Source: an uncultured Pseudobutyrivibrio sp. | Lineage (GTDB): Bacteria > Bacillota > Clostridia > Lachnospirales > Lachnospiraceae | Assembly: GCA_900546435.1 (NCBI GenBank) | Contig: URCQ01000018.1 | Location: forward strand, 1 to 53,024 | Direction: 5' to 3' | Length of the DNA: 53,024 nt | Shown here: in pieces, positions 1 to 8,471 of the stretch | Position numbering within the stretch: the stretch's first letter is position 1 | Layout of the letters: each line of letters begins with the position of its first letter | Position numbers and translations under genes: made by a program | Notes under the pieces: model-generated | Database searches by the model: none | What the model was told of the DNA's origin: nothing | Seen by the model: the letters and a program-made list of their open reading frames with translations, nothing else

Positions 1-60
1 TTTATTTTCAAGGGCTGAAGGCGGTTTCTATCAACACATTTTGTCCTATAACTCTGTATC

Positions 61-801
61 TTAAGATTCCAAACGATCCAGAATCAGCTGATTTGTCAAG
101 CTAAGCATTTGGCGGTAAATGTTCTGGCGTTCTGCCTCACTCAAACGATTGCTATTCGCTGTCATGGCATTGTTAGCGGTTACAGTACCACTGGCTGCTG
201 CAGTATTGCTGCCTGTTACTGTGCTATCTTGATAATATCCGAGTACTTTAGAAACATAGTTTTGGGTTTCTGCAAAAGGTGGAATACCACCATATTTGGC
301 GACGTTGCCGCTGCCGGCATTATAGGCGGCAAGTGCAAGAGAAACATCTCCATTGTAGCGGGAGAGCAACTGGCTGATATATTTGGCACCACCCATAATA
401 TTTTCATATGGATTATAAGCGTCATTTACACCGAGTCCCTGCGCAGTTGCAGGCATAAGCTGCATGATTCCCATGGCGCCGCTGGAGCTAGTAGCTGAAG
501 CAGTAAAATTGGATTCCTGTCTTGCAATTGCGGTCAAAAGGTTGACATCAACCCCGTAAGTCTGCGCAGCTTCCTGGAAAATGCTCATCAAATCTGCTGG
601 AACAGATGCAGTCGTAGAAGTCGCGGCAGCTGCAGAACCCGAAGCATTCATCGTCGCGACAGAATTGTTTGTCGCTTGTGCATCATTTAATGCTTCGGTG
701 GCATTATTTAAAGATTCCGAGAAATCCTCAGTGGTTGTAACCGGTGTCATATGATCGACGTATGTAGTTGTCCCATCTGCGTTGATAATGGATATTTTCA
801 T
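61..801 (-). CDS. Lytic transglycosylase, SLT domain
   Basis: A 246-residue protein with a Slt70-type peptidoglycan lytic transglycosylase domain at about residues 75-190. Visible motifs are ARQES, with the probable catalytic Glu96, then GAMGIMQLMP (108-117), AYNAG (159-163) and NYV near 181. The family cleaves the MurNAc-GlcNAc bond to form 1,6-anhydro products. The first 70 residues are a Ser/Thr/Ala/Asn-rich linker and no hydrophobic signal peptide is visible, so the export route is unclear. The C-terminal 50 residues are again low complexity, then a short charged helix. The ATG has AAGGAG about 7 bases upstream and a TATAAT box further up (827-832, minus strand), so it is probably a single-gene unit. 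Family assignment is firm; the biological role (turnover, flagellar or secretion-related) is not determined. Confidence 0.9.
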   Translation of the reverse strand: MKISIINADGTTTYVDHMTPVTTTEDFSESLNNATEALNDAQATNNSVATMNASGSAAAATSTTASVPADLMSIFQEAAQTYGVDVNLLTAIARQESNFTASATSSSGAMGIMQLMPATAQGLGVNDAYNPYENIMGGAKYISQLLSRYNGDVSLALAAYNAGSGNVAKYGGIPPFAETQNYVSKVLGYYQDSTVTGSNTAAASGTVTANNAMTANSNRLSEAERQNIYRQMLSLTNQLILDRLES

Positions 802-917
802 TTGTTACTCCTTTTTGCTATTTTTTATTATAGCACAGGATGAAAAAGGAGAAAAGAGGAATTGCGTCTTAGGCTTGTGAATGCTAAGATACAGAAAGAA
901 GAAATAGGAGGAAAAAG

Positions 918-2468
918 ATGCGGATATCACTCAAGGCAGATAAGACGTACAACAAAACAGTAAAAGATGCCCTGCAGGAGCATGGGATTGCGATGGATTA
1001 TATCTGTGGTGGTAAAGGAATTTGTGGCAAATGCGCTGTGCGCGTGTTAGAAGGAAAAGCAGAGACGTCTGTGGCAGATTACGCAATTTTTTCAAAAGAG
1101 CAGCTGGCGCAAGGATATCGGCTGGCATGCCAGATGCATATAACAGAGGATATTTTGCTTGAAATACCACAAGAACAGCTGCAACAACAAAAGAACGAAC
1201 CAAAGATGCAGGTGGCAGGCATACAGACATATCATGAGGTGGCGGATACATCTTGCGATGCGCAAGGAGATGCCGTAGAACAAACATATGGCGTGGCGGT
1301 TGATCTTGGCACGACAACGATAGGCTTTGCGCTGGTGGATTTGCAGACAAAAGAAGTATGCCGTACGCAAAGCCGCTTAAATACGCAGCGCAGTTATGGA
1401 GCCGATGTTTTGTCACGTATCCAGAGTGCAAATGAGGGACATGAGAAAGAGTTGCAGGCCGCTGTGACAAAGGATTTGCGCGAAGGTGTTGTGCAGCTTT
1501 GTGGAGATTTAGTAACACAAAAAGCAATAAAACATATTGTGATTTCTGGAAATACGACGATGTGCCATTTATTGCGAGGATATTCCTGCAAAACGCTTGG
1601 TGTGGCACCTTTTACACCGAGTCATCTTGAGCTGGAACAATGGAATGAAGAGGATATTGCGATTACCATTTTCCCGGGAGCATCAGCCTTTATTGGGGGT
1701 GATATTGTTTCCGGAATCTACGCCATAAATGACGAGACAGAACCATGGATGCTCTTGGATTTTGGAACAAATGGAGAGATGATTTTGTGGACAGGCGAGC
1801 GGCTTTTAGCGACAGCAGCAGCGGCTGGACCGGCTTTTGAGGGCGGAAATATCACATGTGGCTGTGCCAGCGTTCCGGGGGCGATCAGTGGTGTGATGAT
1901 TGCGGGATGCCATTCTCATACAAAGACCATTGGTGGGATACCTGCAATCGGAATTTGCGGCAGTGGTTTGTTAGAAGCAATTAGTGGCATGCGAAAAGCA
2001 GGACTTCTTGATGAAAATGGAACATTCATAGAAAATCTGCGTTCTGATGGATTTGTACTGCAAACGCCGGGAAGCAAAAAAAAGATTGTTTTGACCCAGG
2101 AAGATATCCGTCAATTTCAAATGGCAAAATCCGCCATTGCAGTCGGGCAAAAGGCACTGTTGAAAGTGGCTGGACTAAAAGCATCCGACATTAAACATGT
2201 ATATCTCGCAGGAGGGATGGGCAGCTTTTTAAATGTACGTGCGGCAGTTGCAGTGGGACTGTTGCAAAAAGATTTTTTGCCGGTGGCCAAAGCTGTTGGG
2301 AATACTTCTTTGCAAGGTGCGATTACTTATTTGCAGAAACAAACAAAGACAGAAACAAAAAAACTGGAAGAGATTGCGAAGCAGATTCAGGTGTTGTCTT
2401 TGTCAGAAACACCGGGCTTCGAGGAAGATTATATCATGCACATGGCATTGCAGGAAAATGCGATGTGA
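918..2468 (+). CDS. ASKHA-domain protein with N-terminal 2Fe-2S ferredoxin (RACo/DUF4445-like)
   Basis: A 516-residue protein. The N-terminal 80 residues are a plant-type [2Fe-2S] ferredoxin with Cys30, 36, 39 (CGGKGICGKC) and Cys71. The rest is an ASKHA ATPase-like domain of the RACo/DUF4445 family, with VAVDLGTTTIGF near 124, SGNTTMCH, DFGTNGEM and YLAGGMG as phosphate/adenosine elements. Characterised relatives reductively activate corrinoid proteins, using the Fe-S domain as electron donor and ATP to drive the reduction. No corrinoid protein or methyltransferase lies here, so the partner is unknown. AGGAGG stands 5 bases before the ATG. The genes downstream, larB and larC, are co-directional with short gaps and may be co-transcribed. 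Domain calls are strong; the substrate is not assigned. Confidence 0.88.
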   Translation: MRISLKADKTYNKTVKDALQEHGIAMDYICGGKGICGKCAVRVLEGKAETSVADYAIFSKEQLAQGYRLACQMHITEDILLEIPQEQLQQQKNEPKMQVAGIQTYHEVADTSCDAQGDAVEQTYGVAVDLGTTTIGFALVDLQTKEVCRTQSRLNTQRSYGADVLSRIQSANEGHEKELQAAVTKDLREGVVQLCGDLVTQKAIKHIVISGNTTMCHLLRGYSCKTLGVAPFTPSHLELEQWNEEDIAITIFPGASAFIGGDIVSGIYAINDETEPWMLLDFGTNGEMILWTGERLLATAAAAGPAFEGGNITCGCASVPGAISGVMIAGCHSHTKTIGGIPAIGICGSGLLEAISGMRKAGLLDENGTFIENLRSDGFVLQTPGSKKKIVLTQEDIRQFQMAKSAIAVGQKALLKVAGLKASDIKHVYLAGGMGSFLNVRAAVAVGLLQKDFLPVAKAVGNTSLQGAITYLQKQTKTETKKLEEIAKQIQVLSLSETPGFEEDYIMHMALQENAM

Positions 2469-2542
2469 CATGGCATAAAAATAAGTTCTTAATAAAGCAA
2501 AATATGACATGGCATCATGCCAGTTCGTTGAGGAAATAAAAA

Positions 2543-3283
2543 ATGGATACAAGAGAGATATTAGAAAAATTGCAGAAGGGAGATGTTTCTTTAGAGAAAG
2601 CAGAGCATCTATTGCGCAGACAGCCATATGAAGAACTGGGCTATGCAAAATTAGATATGCATAGAAAAATACGCTCAGGCTGTGCAGAAGTGATTTTTTG
2701 TCAGGGAAAGTCAGATGAACATTTGCTGTCCATTTTTTCACATTTGTACGAGGCAGATGGCGAAGTGTTTGGAACAAGGGCAAATGAGCAGCAATATGCG
2801 CTGATCCGAGAGCACTTTCCACAGGTGATGTATGATGAAAACTCTCATATTTTAAAGATCGAAAAAGAAGATAAGAAGCATAGCGGCTGTATCGCCGTCT
2901 GCACTGCGGGAACAGCGGATATTCCGGTAGCAGAAGAGGCGGCACAGACAGCGGAATACTTTGGCTCTCATGTAGAACGTATTTATGATGTTGGTGTGAG
3001 CGGAATACATCGCTTGTTTTCCAACTTAGATGTCATTCAGTCCGCCAATTGTGTGATTGCAGTTGCAGGAATGGAAGGCGCACTGGCAAGTGTTCTTGGG
3101 GGACTGGTTGATAAGCCGGTAATTGCAGTCCCGACGTCCGTAGGGTATGGTGCATGTATGGAAGGTTTGTCTGCACTGCTTACCATGATGACATCCTGTG
3201 CAAATGGTATCGCCGTTGTCAATATTGATAATGGATACGGCGCAGGTTACATTGCAAATCAGATTAATCATTTAGCAGAATAA
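2543..3283 (+). CDS. larB: Nickel-pincer cofactor biosynthesis protein LarB
   Basis: A 246-residue protein of the LarB family. The N-terminal part has the family's GDVSLEKAEHLL helix, and the C-terminal half is an AIR-carboxylase (PurE)-like domain with CTAGTADIPVAEEAA, GMEGALASVLGGL and VIAVPTSVGYG. In the characterised pathway LarB carboxylates the pyridinium ring of nicotinic acid adenine dinucleotide and hydrolyses the phosphoanhydride, giving the first intermediate of the Ni-pincer nucleotide used by lactate racemase and related enzymes. It lies 74 bases after the ASKHA gene and 27 bases before larC, suggesting one operon. Length is normal. LarE (sulfur insertion) and a LarA-type enzyme are not in the window. 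Confidence 0.92.
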   Translation: MDTREILEKLQKGDVSLEKAEHLLRRQPYEELGYAKLDMHRKIRSGCAEVIFCQGKSDEHLLSIFSHLYEADGEVFGTRANEQQYALIREHFPQVMYDENSHILKIEKEDKKHSGCIAVCTAGTADIPVAEEAAQTAEYFGSHVERIYDVGVSGIHRLFSNLDVIQSANCVIAVAGMEGALASVLGGLVDKPVIAVPTSVGYGACMEGLSALLTMMTSCANGIAVVNIDNGYGAGYIANQINHLAE

Positions 3284-3310
3284 TATTGAATGTAACGAGT
3301 AGGAGAAAAA

Positions 3311-4189
3311 ATGAGTGACGTATTATATTTAGAGTGTGCCAGTGGAATCAGTGGCGATATGGCTGTGGCAGCATTATTGGATTTGGGAGCGTCGGAGGAA
3401 CACTTGCGACGGGTGCTTTCTACTTTGCCACTTACAGAACCGTACGAGATTGTCATCAGCCGTGTGAAAAAGTCAGGGCTGGATACCTGTGATTTTGATG
3501 TGGTGCTGCCGAAAGAGATGGACACACATGATCATGATATGCACTATTTATATGGACACTTGCAAGAACATGGTGTAGAGGAAATGCAAGTGCAGGAACA
3601 TGGCATAAAGGACGCACAAAAACAGGTGCATGAGCATGCGAAACACCAGCCGCATACACATACACATCGTGGTCCTAAAGAGATTGCGGCGATTTTTAAC
3701 GCTTCTGCAATGAGTGAAGAGGCAAAAAAGGTGGCATTGCGTATCCTTTCTGTTTTGACGGATGCAGAGGCAAAAGCGCATGGTGTTATGCCGGATGAAG
3801 TGCATTTTCATGAAGTGGGAGCGGTGGATTCTATCGTAGATATTGCATCATTTGCCATATGTTTTGATGAACTGTGTCAGAAAATGCAGATCCAAGATGT
3901 TATTGTAAAAGAGATTGCGGAAGGAAAAGGAACGGTGCGATGCCAGCACGGAATTTTGCCCGTACCGGTTCCGGCGGTAACAAATATTGCGTGTGCGCAC
4001 CAGCTACATCTGCATATGACAGAGGTGGAAGGCGAGCTGGTGACACCAACAGGGGCAGCAATTGCAGCAGCAGTAAAAACAAAAGACCAACTGCCGGAAC
4101 CAATGAAGATTTCAGCAGTTGGCCTTGGAGCAGGAAAACGCGATTATAAAACGGCAGGATTCCTGCGTATATTCTTGTTAGAAATTTAA
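3311..4189 (+). CDS. larC: LarC N-terminal domain protein (LarC1-like), lacking the LarC2 part
   Basis: A 292-residue protein matching the N-terminal, nickel-binding part of LarC, the CTP-dependent nickel insertase of Ni-pincer nucleotide synthesis. It starts with YLECASGISGDM, has HFHEVGAVDSIVDI near 163, GELVTPTGAA, and ends at GAGKRDY...LR, where LarC1 of Lactiplantibacillus plantarum also ends. Residues about 65-118 form a His-rich loop (HDHDMH, HEHAKH, HTHTH), a plausible Ni store. Full LarC proteins are about 400 residues, or are made from larC1 and larC2 by a programmed frameshift. Here a stop closes the frame and a convergent gene begins at once, overlapping the stop by 4 bases, so no larC2 follows. 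The rest may be encoded elsewhere or be missing. AGGAG precedes the ATG. Confidence 0.88.
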   Translation: MSDVLYLECASGISGDMAVAALLDLGASEEHLRRVLSTLPLTEPYEIVISRVKKSGLDTCDFDVVLPKEMDTHDHDMHYLYGHLQEHGVEEMQVQEHGIKDAQKQVHEHAKHQPHTHTHRGPKEIAAIFNASAMSEEAKKVALRILSVLTDAEAKAHGVMPDEVHFHEVGAVDSIVDIASFAICFDELCQKMQIQDVIVKEIAEGKGTVRCQHGILPVPVPAVTNIACAHQLHLHMTEVEGELVTPTGAAIAAAVKTKDQLPEPMKISAVGLGAGKRDYKTAGFLRIFLLEI

Positions 4190-5415
4190 AAACTCATGGT
4201 TTCTCCGTTGATTTTGGCTTCTTCGTCTTCTTCCATAGGAATCACGAGACAACGTCTGCCATCAACGAAAGCGGTATGAATTTCTTCCGCTTTTTCTGGA
4301 TTTACCTTTACGACAACATCGATGTCGGTGCCGTCCTTTGCGATGACGCCGGCATCTTCTAATTTTTTGGTCAGATCAACCACTTTTTCTTGCAGCTGTT
4401 TCTTCTCCACACGTACTTCGTTGTTCTTGATAGCTTTTGCATCTAAGAGTTCCTGCGCATCAGGCAAGGTTTCCTCAAAGAAAGATTCATAGGAGTTTTT
4501 GATTTTTTCTGCTTTGGGTTCAGAAATACCGGCATCGGTAAGAATTTCTGCAATCATTTCTCCGTCCAGTATAATTGGTTCGTCTTTATCAACTTTTTCT
4601 TTTTCAACCAGAATAAAATCGTTTAAGTTTTGCTGCACATCTAAAACGGTGTCCTTGGTATCCTCATCATCTGGACCGAGTGTCTGAACCACCATATTTT
4701 CAAAAGCATCGCGTTTTTGCGTCGCAGTATGTTTGGTTTTGCATCCGAGACCATTTGCCCAAAACTCTTCGTGTGGTTCTTTGGCATTTTTGGTGTAAAC
4801 GAGTGTAGCGTGGATGTCAGCAGAACGTCCGTTAAACGCTGGGAAAAGGAATGCAGTTTCCGTTGGACCTACAACCCAGTCACGGATTCTGGCACCTATG
4901 CGGTGTTCGCCTTCTAAATAGCCAAGACCTGGTTTGGAAAGCGCAACCGGACAGATGCAGCAAAGCAGGTATTCATAGACCTCATCAGATTCATCCATGG
5001 CAAGCTCGTCTGTTCCTTTGAGCGGAACATCATATACGTCGTAATATAAGGTGATGAGATAATTGCCAACGTAATCATAAGAATCAATAATAAGATCGTA
5101 ATAGGTGTCAAGAAGAGCCTCATCTTCTAATTTGCTGGCGCGGAGAGCCATTAAGATCTGTTGTCTGCCCCCGACAGCCTCTTCATCAATAGGAAATTCC
5201 AAATCAAGAAGATTGTTTCCCAGTGTACCAGAGAGAGATTTTCCTGCAATCTCTAGGTATTTATAGAATTCATCTTCTTCCAGATTTAAAAATTTCTGGG
5301 AGAATTTTACTAATTTATTTTTTTCAGCATCTACATAGCATCCACACATATGTTGGATGGTGCAGCTTTCTTTTTTTAAACGTCGCTTTAACTCTGCAAC
5401 TTCTTTCTTATTCAT
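4186..5415 (-). CDS. DUF4317 family protein
   Basis: A 409-residue soluble, acidic protein recognised as DUF4317, a family of unknown function common in Lachnospiraceae and other Clostridia. It has no signal peptide or membrane segment. The N-terminus (MNKKEVAELKRRLKKESC) is basic and helical. The C-terminal third is Lys/Glu-rich and probably coiled coil (around residues 290-350), then an Ile/Val-rich segment. It is transcribed toward larC and its stop overlaps the larC stop by 4 bases. A promoter with TATAAT and TTGCAC lies upstream. No catalytic motif could be identified and no function is proposed. Confidence 0.8.
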   Translation of the reverse strand: MNKKEVAELKRRLKKESCTIQHMCGCYVDAEKNKLVKFSQKFLNLEEDEFYKYLEIAGKSLSGTLGNNLLDLEFPIDEEAVGGRQQILMALRASKLEDEALLDTYYDLIIDSYDYVGNYLITLYYDVYDVPLKGTDELAMDESDEVYEYLLCCICPVALSKPGLGYLEGEHRIGARIRDWVVGPTETAFLFPAFNGRSADIHATLVYTKNAKEPHEEFWANGLGCKTKHTATQKRDAFENMVVQTLGPDDEDTKDTVLDVQQNLNDFILVEKEKVDKDEPIILDGEMIAEILTDAGISEPKAEKIKNSYESFFEETLPDAQELLDAKAIKNNEVRVEKKQLQEKVVDLTKKLEDAGVIAKDGTDIDVVVKVNPEKAEEIHTAFVDGRRCLVIPMEEDEEAKINGETMSF

Positions 5416-5451
5416 AATACAAATCCTTTCCGTGTAATGTGAGCACTTCTT

Positions 5452-5479
5452 ATTATATCGAAAAAAAGAAGTCGTGCAA
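5452..5479 (-). promoter_or_regulatory. Sigma-A promoter for the DUF4317 gene
   Basis: On the minus strand TTGCAC (5479-5474) is followed after 16 bases by TATAAT (5457-5452), about 37 bases before the DUF4317 ATG. It lies back to back with the asnS promoter. Confidence 0.6.
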
Positions 5480-5483
5480 CACC

Positions 5484-5512
5484 TTGATTTTCACACTTTA
5501 GTGAGGTAAAAT
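5484..5512 (+). promoter_or_regulatory. Sigma-A promoter for asnS
   Basis: TTGATT (5484-5489), a 17-base spacer and TAAAAT (5507-5512), 42 bases before the asnS ATG. The leader is too short for a T-box, and none was seen. Confidence 0.6.
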
Positions 5513-5554
5513 AGGGAATAGTTTTGTACGATATATTTTTGGAGGAATTAAGAA

Positions 5555-6937
5555 ATGATTAACATTAGGGAGTTACATCATAACTATAAAGATTATGATG
5601 GCAAAGTTGTAACCATAGGAGGCTGGGTACGAAGCATTCGTGATTCAAAGACATTTGGATTCATGGTTGTAAATGATGGTACCTTTTTTGAGCCAGTACA
5701 GGTGGTTTACGCAGATAAATTAGATAATTTTGAGACCATTTGCAAATTAAATGTAGGTGCAGCTGTGATTGTTACTGGTGAGGTTAAGGTAACACCAGAG
5801 ATGAAGCAGCCGTTTGAGATTCACGCACAGGAAGTTGTCATTGAAGGTGAATCTACACCAGATTATCCTTTGCAGAAAAAGCGTCATTCTTTTGAATATT
5901 TGAGAACGATCAGTCATTTGCGTCCTAGAACCAATACATTCCAGGCAGTATTCCGTGTGCGTTCTTTGACAGCATATGCGATTCATAAGTTTTTCCAGGA
6001 GAGAGACTTTGTGTATGTGCATACACCACTTATCACCGGAAGTGACTGTGAAGGTGCTGGAGAAATGTTCCAGGTAACAACAATGGATTTAAATGATGTG
6101 CCAAAGAAAGATGGTGCAGTTGATTTTTCACAGGATTTCTTTGGAAAACCTACAAACCTTACGGTAAGTGGTCAGCTCAATGGCGAGACTTACGCCATGG
6201 CATTTAAGAACATTTACACATTTGGTCCTACGTTTAGAGCAGAGAATTCTAACACGACACGTCATGCAGCAGAATTCTGGATGATTGAGCCAGAGATTGC
6301 ATTTGCAGATTTGAAAGATAACATGATGCTTGCAGAGAGCATGTTAAAATATGTGATTTCATATGTATTGGAGAATGCACCAGAAGAAATGGCATTTTTC
6401 AATCAGTTTGTGGATAAAGGTCTGATTGAACGTTTAGAGCATGTGGTAAATTCCGATTTTGGATGTATCACTTATACAGATGCGATTGCAGAATTAGAAA
6501 AGCACAACGATGAATTCGATTATAAGGTATTCTGGGGCTGCGATTTACAGACAGAGCATGAGCGTTATTTGACAGAAAAGATCTTCAAGCGCCCTGTATT
6601 CGTAACCGACTATCCAAAGGAGATTAAGGCATTCTACATGAAACTTAATGAGGATGGTAAGACCGTTGCGGCTATGGACTGTCTTGTTCCGGGCATTGGC
6701 GAAATCATCGGTGGTAGCCAGAGAGAAGATGATTATGAGATCCTTCGCAATCGTATGGCAGAGTGTGGTTTGCATGAAGAAGATTATGGATTCTATCTGG
6801 ATCTTCGTAAGTATGGTTCTGCACGTCATGCAGGATTCGGACTTGGTTTTGAAAGATGTGTTATGTATTTGACAGGAATGGGTAACATCCGTGACGTGAT
6901 TCCGTTCCCAAGAACCGTAGGAAACTGCGACTTGTAA
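5555..6937 (+). CDS. asnS: Asparaginyl-tRNA synthetase
   Basis: A 460-residue class IIb aminoacyl-tRNA synthetase that charges tRNA-Asn with asparagine. The N-terminal OB-fold anticodon-binding domain covers about residues 1-105 (KVVTIGGWVRSIRDSK). The catalytic domain has motif 2 (FRAENSNTTRHAAEFW, where AspRS differs) and the motif 3 region GFGLGFERCVMYLTGM near the C-terminus. GAMETMFQ-like elements (GAGEMFQV) are also visible. The length is typical of AsnRS. GGAGG lies 10 bases before the ATG. asnA, which makes asparagine, follows 82 bases later with a hairpin between them, so asparagine supply and charging are paired. Confidence 0.96.
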   Translation: MINIRELHHNYKDYDGKVVTIGGWVRSIRDSKTFGFMVVNDGTFFEPVQVVYADKLDNFETICKLNVGAAVIVTGEVKVTPEMKQPFEIHAQEVVIEGESTPDYPLQKKRHSFEYLRTISHLRPRTNTFQAVFRVRSLTAYAIHKFFQERDFVYVHTPLITGSDCEGAGEMFQVTTMDLNDVPKKDGAVDFSQDFFGKPTNLTVSGQLNGETYAMAFKNIYTFGPTFRAENSNTTRHAAEFWMIEPEIAFADLKDNMMLAESMLKYVISYVLENAPEEMAFFNQFVDKGLIERLEHVVNSDFGCITYTDAIAELEKHNDEFDYKVFWGCDLQTEHERYLTEKIFKRPVFVTDYPKEIKAFYMKLNEDGKTVAAMDCLVPGIGEIIGGSQREDDYEILRNRMAECGLHEEDYGFYLDLRKYGSARHAGFGLGFERCVMYLTGMGNIRDVIPFPRTVGNCDL

Positions 6938-6948
6938 TTTGTACAATG

Positions 6949-6979
6949 ACTGTGCATATGCGAAATGCGTGTGCACAGT
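6949..6979 (+). terminator. Hairpin between asnS and asnA (terminator or attenuator)
   Basis: A 13-bp stem (ACTGTGCATATGC pairing with GCGTGTGCACAGT, two G-U pairs) with loop GAAAT, followed by TTTGACTTTT. The interrupted T-run suggests partial termination between the two asparagine genes. Confidence 0.5.
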
Positions 6980-7019
6980 TTGACTTTTAGGAATTTTTAT
7001 GGGAAGGGAAGGAACAAAA

Positions 7020-8030
7020 ATGAGCAAAATGTATATTCCAGAGGATTATGTTCCAGCTCTGAATTTAAAGGAGACACAGATTGCAATCAAAGAAGTAAAA
7101 GATTTTTTTCAGAGACAGATTACAGCAGAATTAAATCTGCATCGTGTATCTGCACCAATCTTTGTTACACCGGAATCTGGATTGAACGATAACCTAAATG
7201 GCGTGGAAAGACCGGTCACTTTTGGCATTAAAGAGCAGGGAGACCGTCAGGTTGAGGTGGTACATTCTTTGGCAAAATGGAAAAGAATGGCACTGGGCCG
7301 CTATGGTTTTTCTGTTGGAGAAGGTTTGTATACGGATATGAATGCGATTCGTCGTGATGAAGATACCGATAATATTCACTCAATTTATGTGGATCAGTGG
7401 GATTGGGAAAAAATCATCACAAAGGAGCAGAGAACGGTAGACGAACTGCAAAATGCAGTGAAGTCTGTCTATGATGCGCTTCGTGTCACGGAAAAATACA
7501 TGGCAAACAAATACAATTACATAGAATGTATTTTGCCGGAACAGATCTTTTTCATCACATCGCAGGAATTGGAAGATATGTATCCGAATGATACACCAAA
7601 GGAAAGAGAATATAAGATTTGTAAATTACATGGTGCGGTCTTTATTTCTCAGATTGGGGATAAATTAGCATCCGGTGAAAAGCATGATGGGCGTGCACCG
7701 GATTATGATGACTGGTCACTTAATGGTGATATCCTTGTATATTATCCAGTGACGGATATTGCACTTGAGATATCATCTATGGGTATTCGCGTAGATGAAG
7801 ATGCGTTGCAGCGACAGCTGATTTTGGCAGGTTGTGAAGAACGGTTGCGTCTGCCATTCCAGAAGGCAGTGTATGAGAAAAAATTGCCATATACCATTGG
7901 TGGAGGTATTGGGCAGTCCCGTATCTGTATGTTCTTCTTGCGCAAGGCACATATTGGAGAAGTACAGGTGTCTGTATGGCCACAGGAAGATATTGATTAT
8001 GCTAAGAGCAGAGGCGTCATTATTTTATAG
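7020..8030 (+). CDS. asnA: Aspartate--ammonia ligase (asparagine synthetase A)
   Basis: A 336-residue AsnA, the ammonia-dependent, ATP-consuming asparagine synthetase related to class II tRNA synthetases. Recognisable stretches are AIKEVKDFFQ near the N-terminus, PIFVTPESGLNDNLNG, VHSLAKWKRMAL, DEDTDNIHSIYVDQWDWE and C-terminal TIGGGIGQSRICMFFL, which holds the motif-3-like Arg. The start chosen is the ATG at 7020, because GGGAAGGGAAGG stands 8 bases upstream; an in-frame ATG at 6999 has no ribosome site and adds seven unrelated residues. Length is typical. It follows asnS and probably shares its transcript through the intervening hairpin. Confidence 0.95.
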   Translation: MSKMYIPEDYVPALNLKETQIAIKEVKDFFQRQITAELNLHRVSAPIFVTPESGLNDNLNGVERPVTFGIKEQGDRQVEVVHSLAKWKRMALGRYGFSVGEGLYTDMNAIRRDEDTDNIHSIYVDQWDWEKIITKEQRTVDELQNAVKSVYDALRVTEKYMANKYNYIECILPEQIFFITSQELEDMYPNDTPKEREYKICKLHGAVFISQIGDKLASGEKHDGRAPDYDDWSLNGDILVYYPVTDIALEISSMGIRVDEDALQRQLILAGCEERLRLPFQKAVYEKKLPYTIGGGIGQSRICMFFLRKAHIGEVQVSVWPQEDIDYAKSRGVIIL

Positions 8031-8048
8031 AAAGTATGGGGAAAAAAT

Positions 8049-8351
8049 ATGAGCAAACAAATTCGGAATGAAGAGATGGATCGTTTGTTGGAAGGAATTC
8101 TTCTTCTCAAAGATAAGGAAGAAGCCTATCAGTTTTTCGAAGATTTGTGTACCGTAAATGAGATGGTATCTTTATGCCAGCGTTTTGCAGTTGCAGCAAT
8201 GCTACGAGAGGAAAAGACGTATCTGGATATAGCGGAGCAGACAGGCGCTTCTACAGCGACAATCAGTCGTGTGAATCGAGCATTGAATTATGGCAATGAT
8301 GGATACGATATGATATTGCGCCGTTTGGAAGAGGCAAAAAAAGAGAAGTAG
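8049..8351 (+). CDS. YerC/YecD-family TrpR-like regulator
   Basis: A 100-residue all-helical protein of the TrpR-related YerC/YecD family. It has the family's FFEDLCTVNEMVSLCQRF segment and a helix-turn-helix at about residues 55-80 (TYLDIAEQTGASTATISRVNR). Members are presumed DNA-binding repressors; ligands are mostly unknown. It starts 18 bases after asnA with GGGG nearby, so it may be the last gene of the asnS-asnA unit. Regulation of the adjacent asparagine genes is possible but is only inference from position. Confidence 0.88.
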   Translation: MSKQIRNEEMDRLLEGILLLKDKEEAYQFFEDLCTVNEMVSLCQRFAVAAMLREEKTYLDIAEQTGASTATISRVNRALNYGNDGYDMILRRLEEAKKEK

Positions 8352-8403
8352 TTTGCAAAACGAGGCAAAGAAGAACGAGGGTGACTAAAATAATTCTGGG
8401 GAC

Positions 8404-8432
8404 TTGTCATGTGGTTTTAAAAACTATATAAT
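8404..8432 (+). promoter_or_regulatory. Sigma-A promoter for the DUF1836 gene
   Basis: TTGTCA (8404-8409), a 17-base spacer and TATAAT (8427-8432), about 40 bases before the ATG. Confidence 0.65.
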
Positions 8433-8471
8433 GTATTGTATTATCACATGGTAGGTGTCAGGAGGATAAAG

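Noticed and set aside
931..1608. A 225-codon minus-strand frame inside the ASKHA gene
   Set aside because: It lies fully opposite a gene with clear domains, and its product resembles nothing known.
4189..4400. A larC2 frame behind larC, joined by frameshifting
   Set aside because: No matching plus-strand frame exists; the convergent DUF4317 gene begins at the larC stop.
5513..5554. T-box leader for asnS
   Set aside because: Only about 40 bases separate the promoter from the ATG, and no T-box sequence is present.
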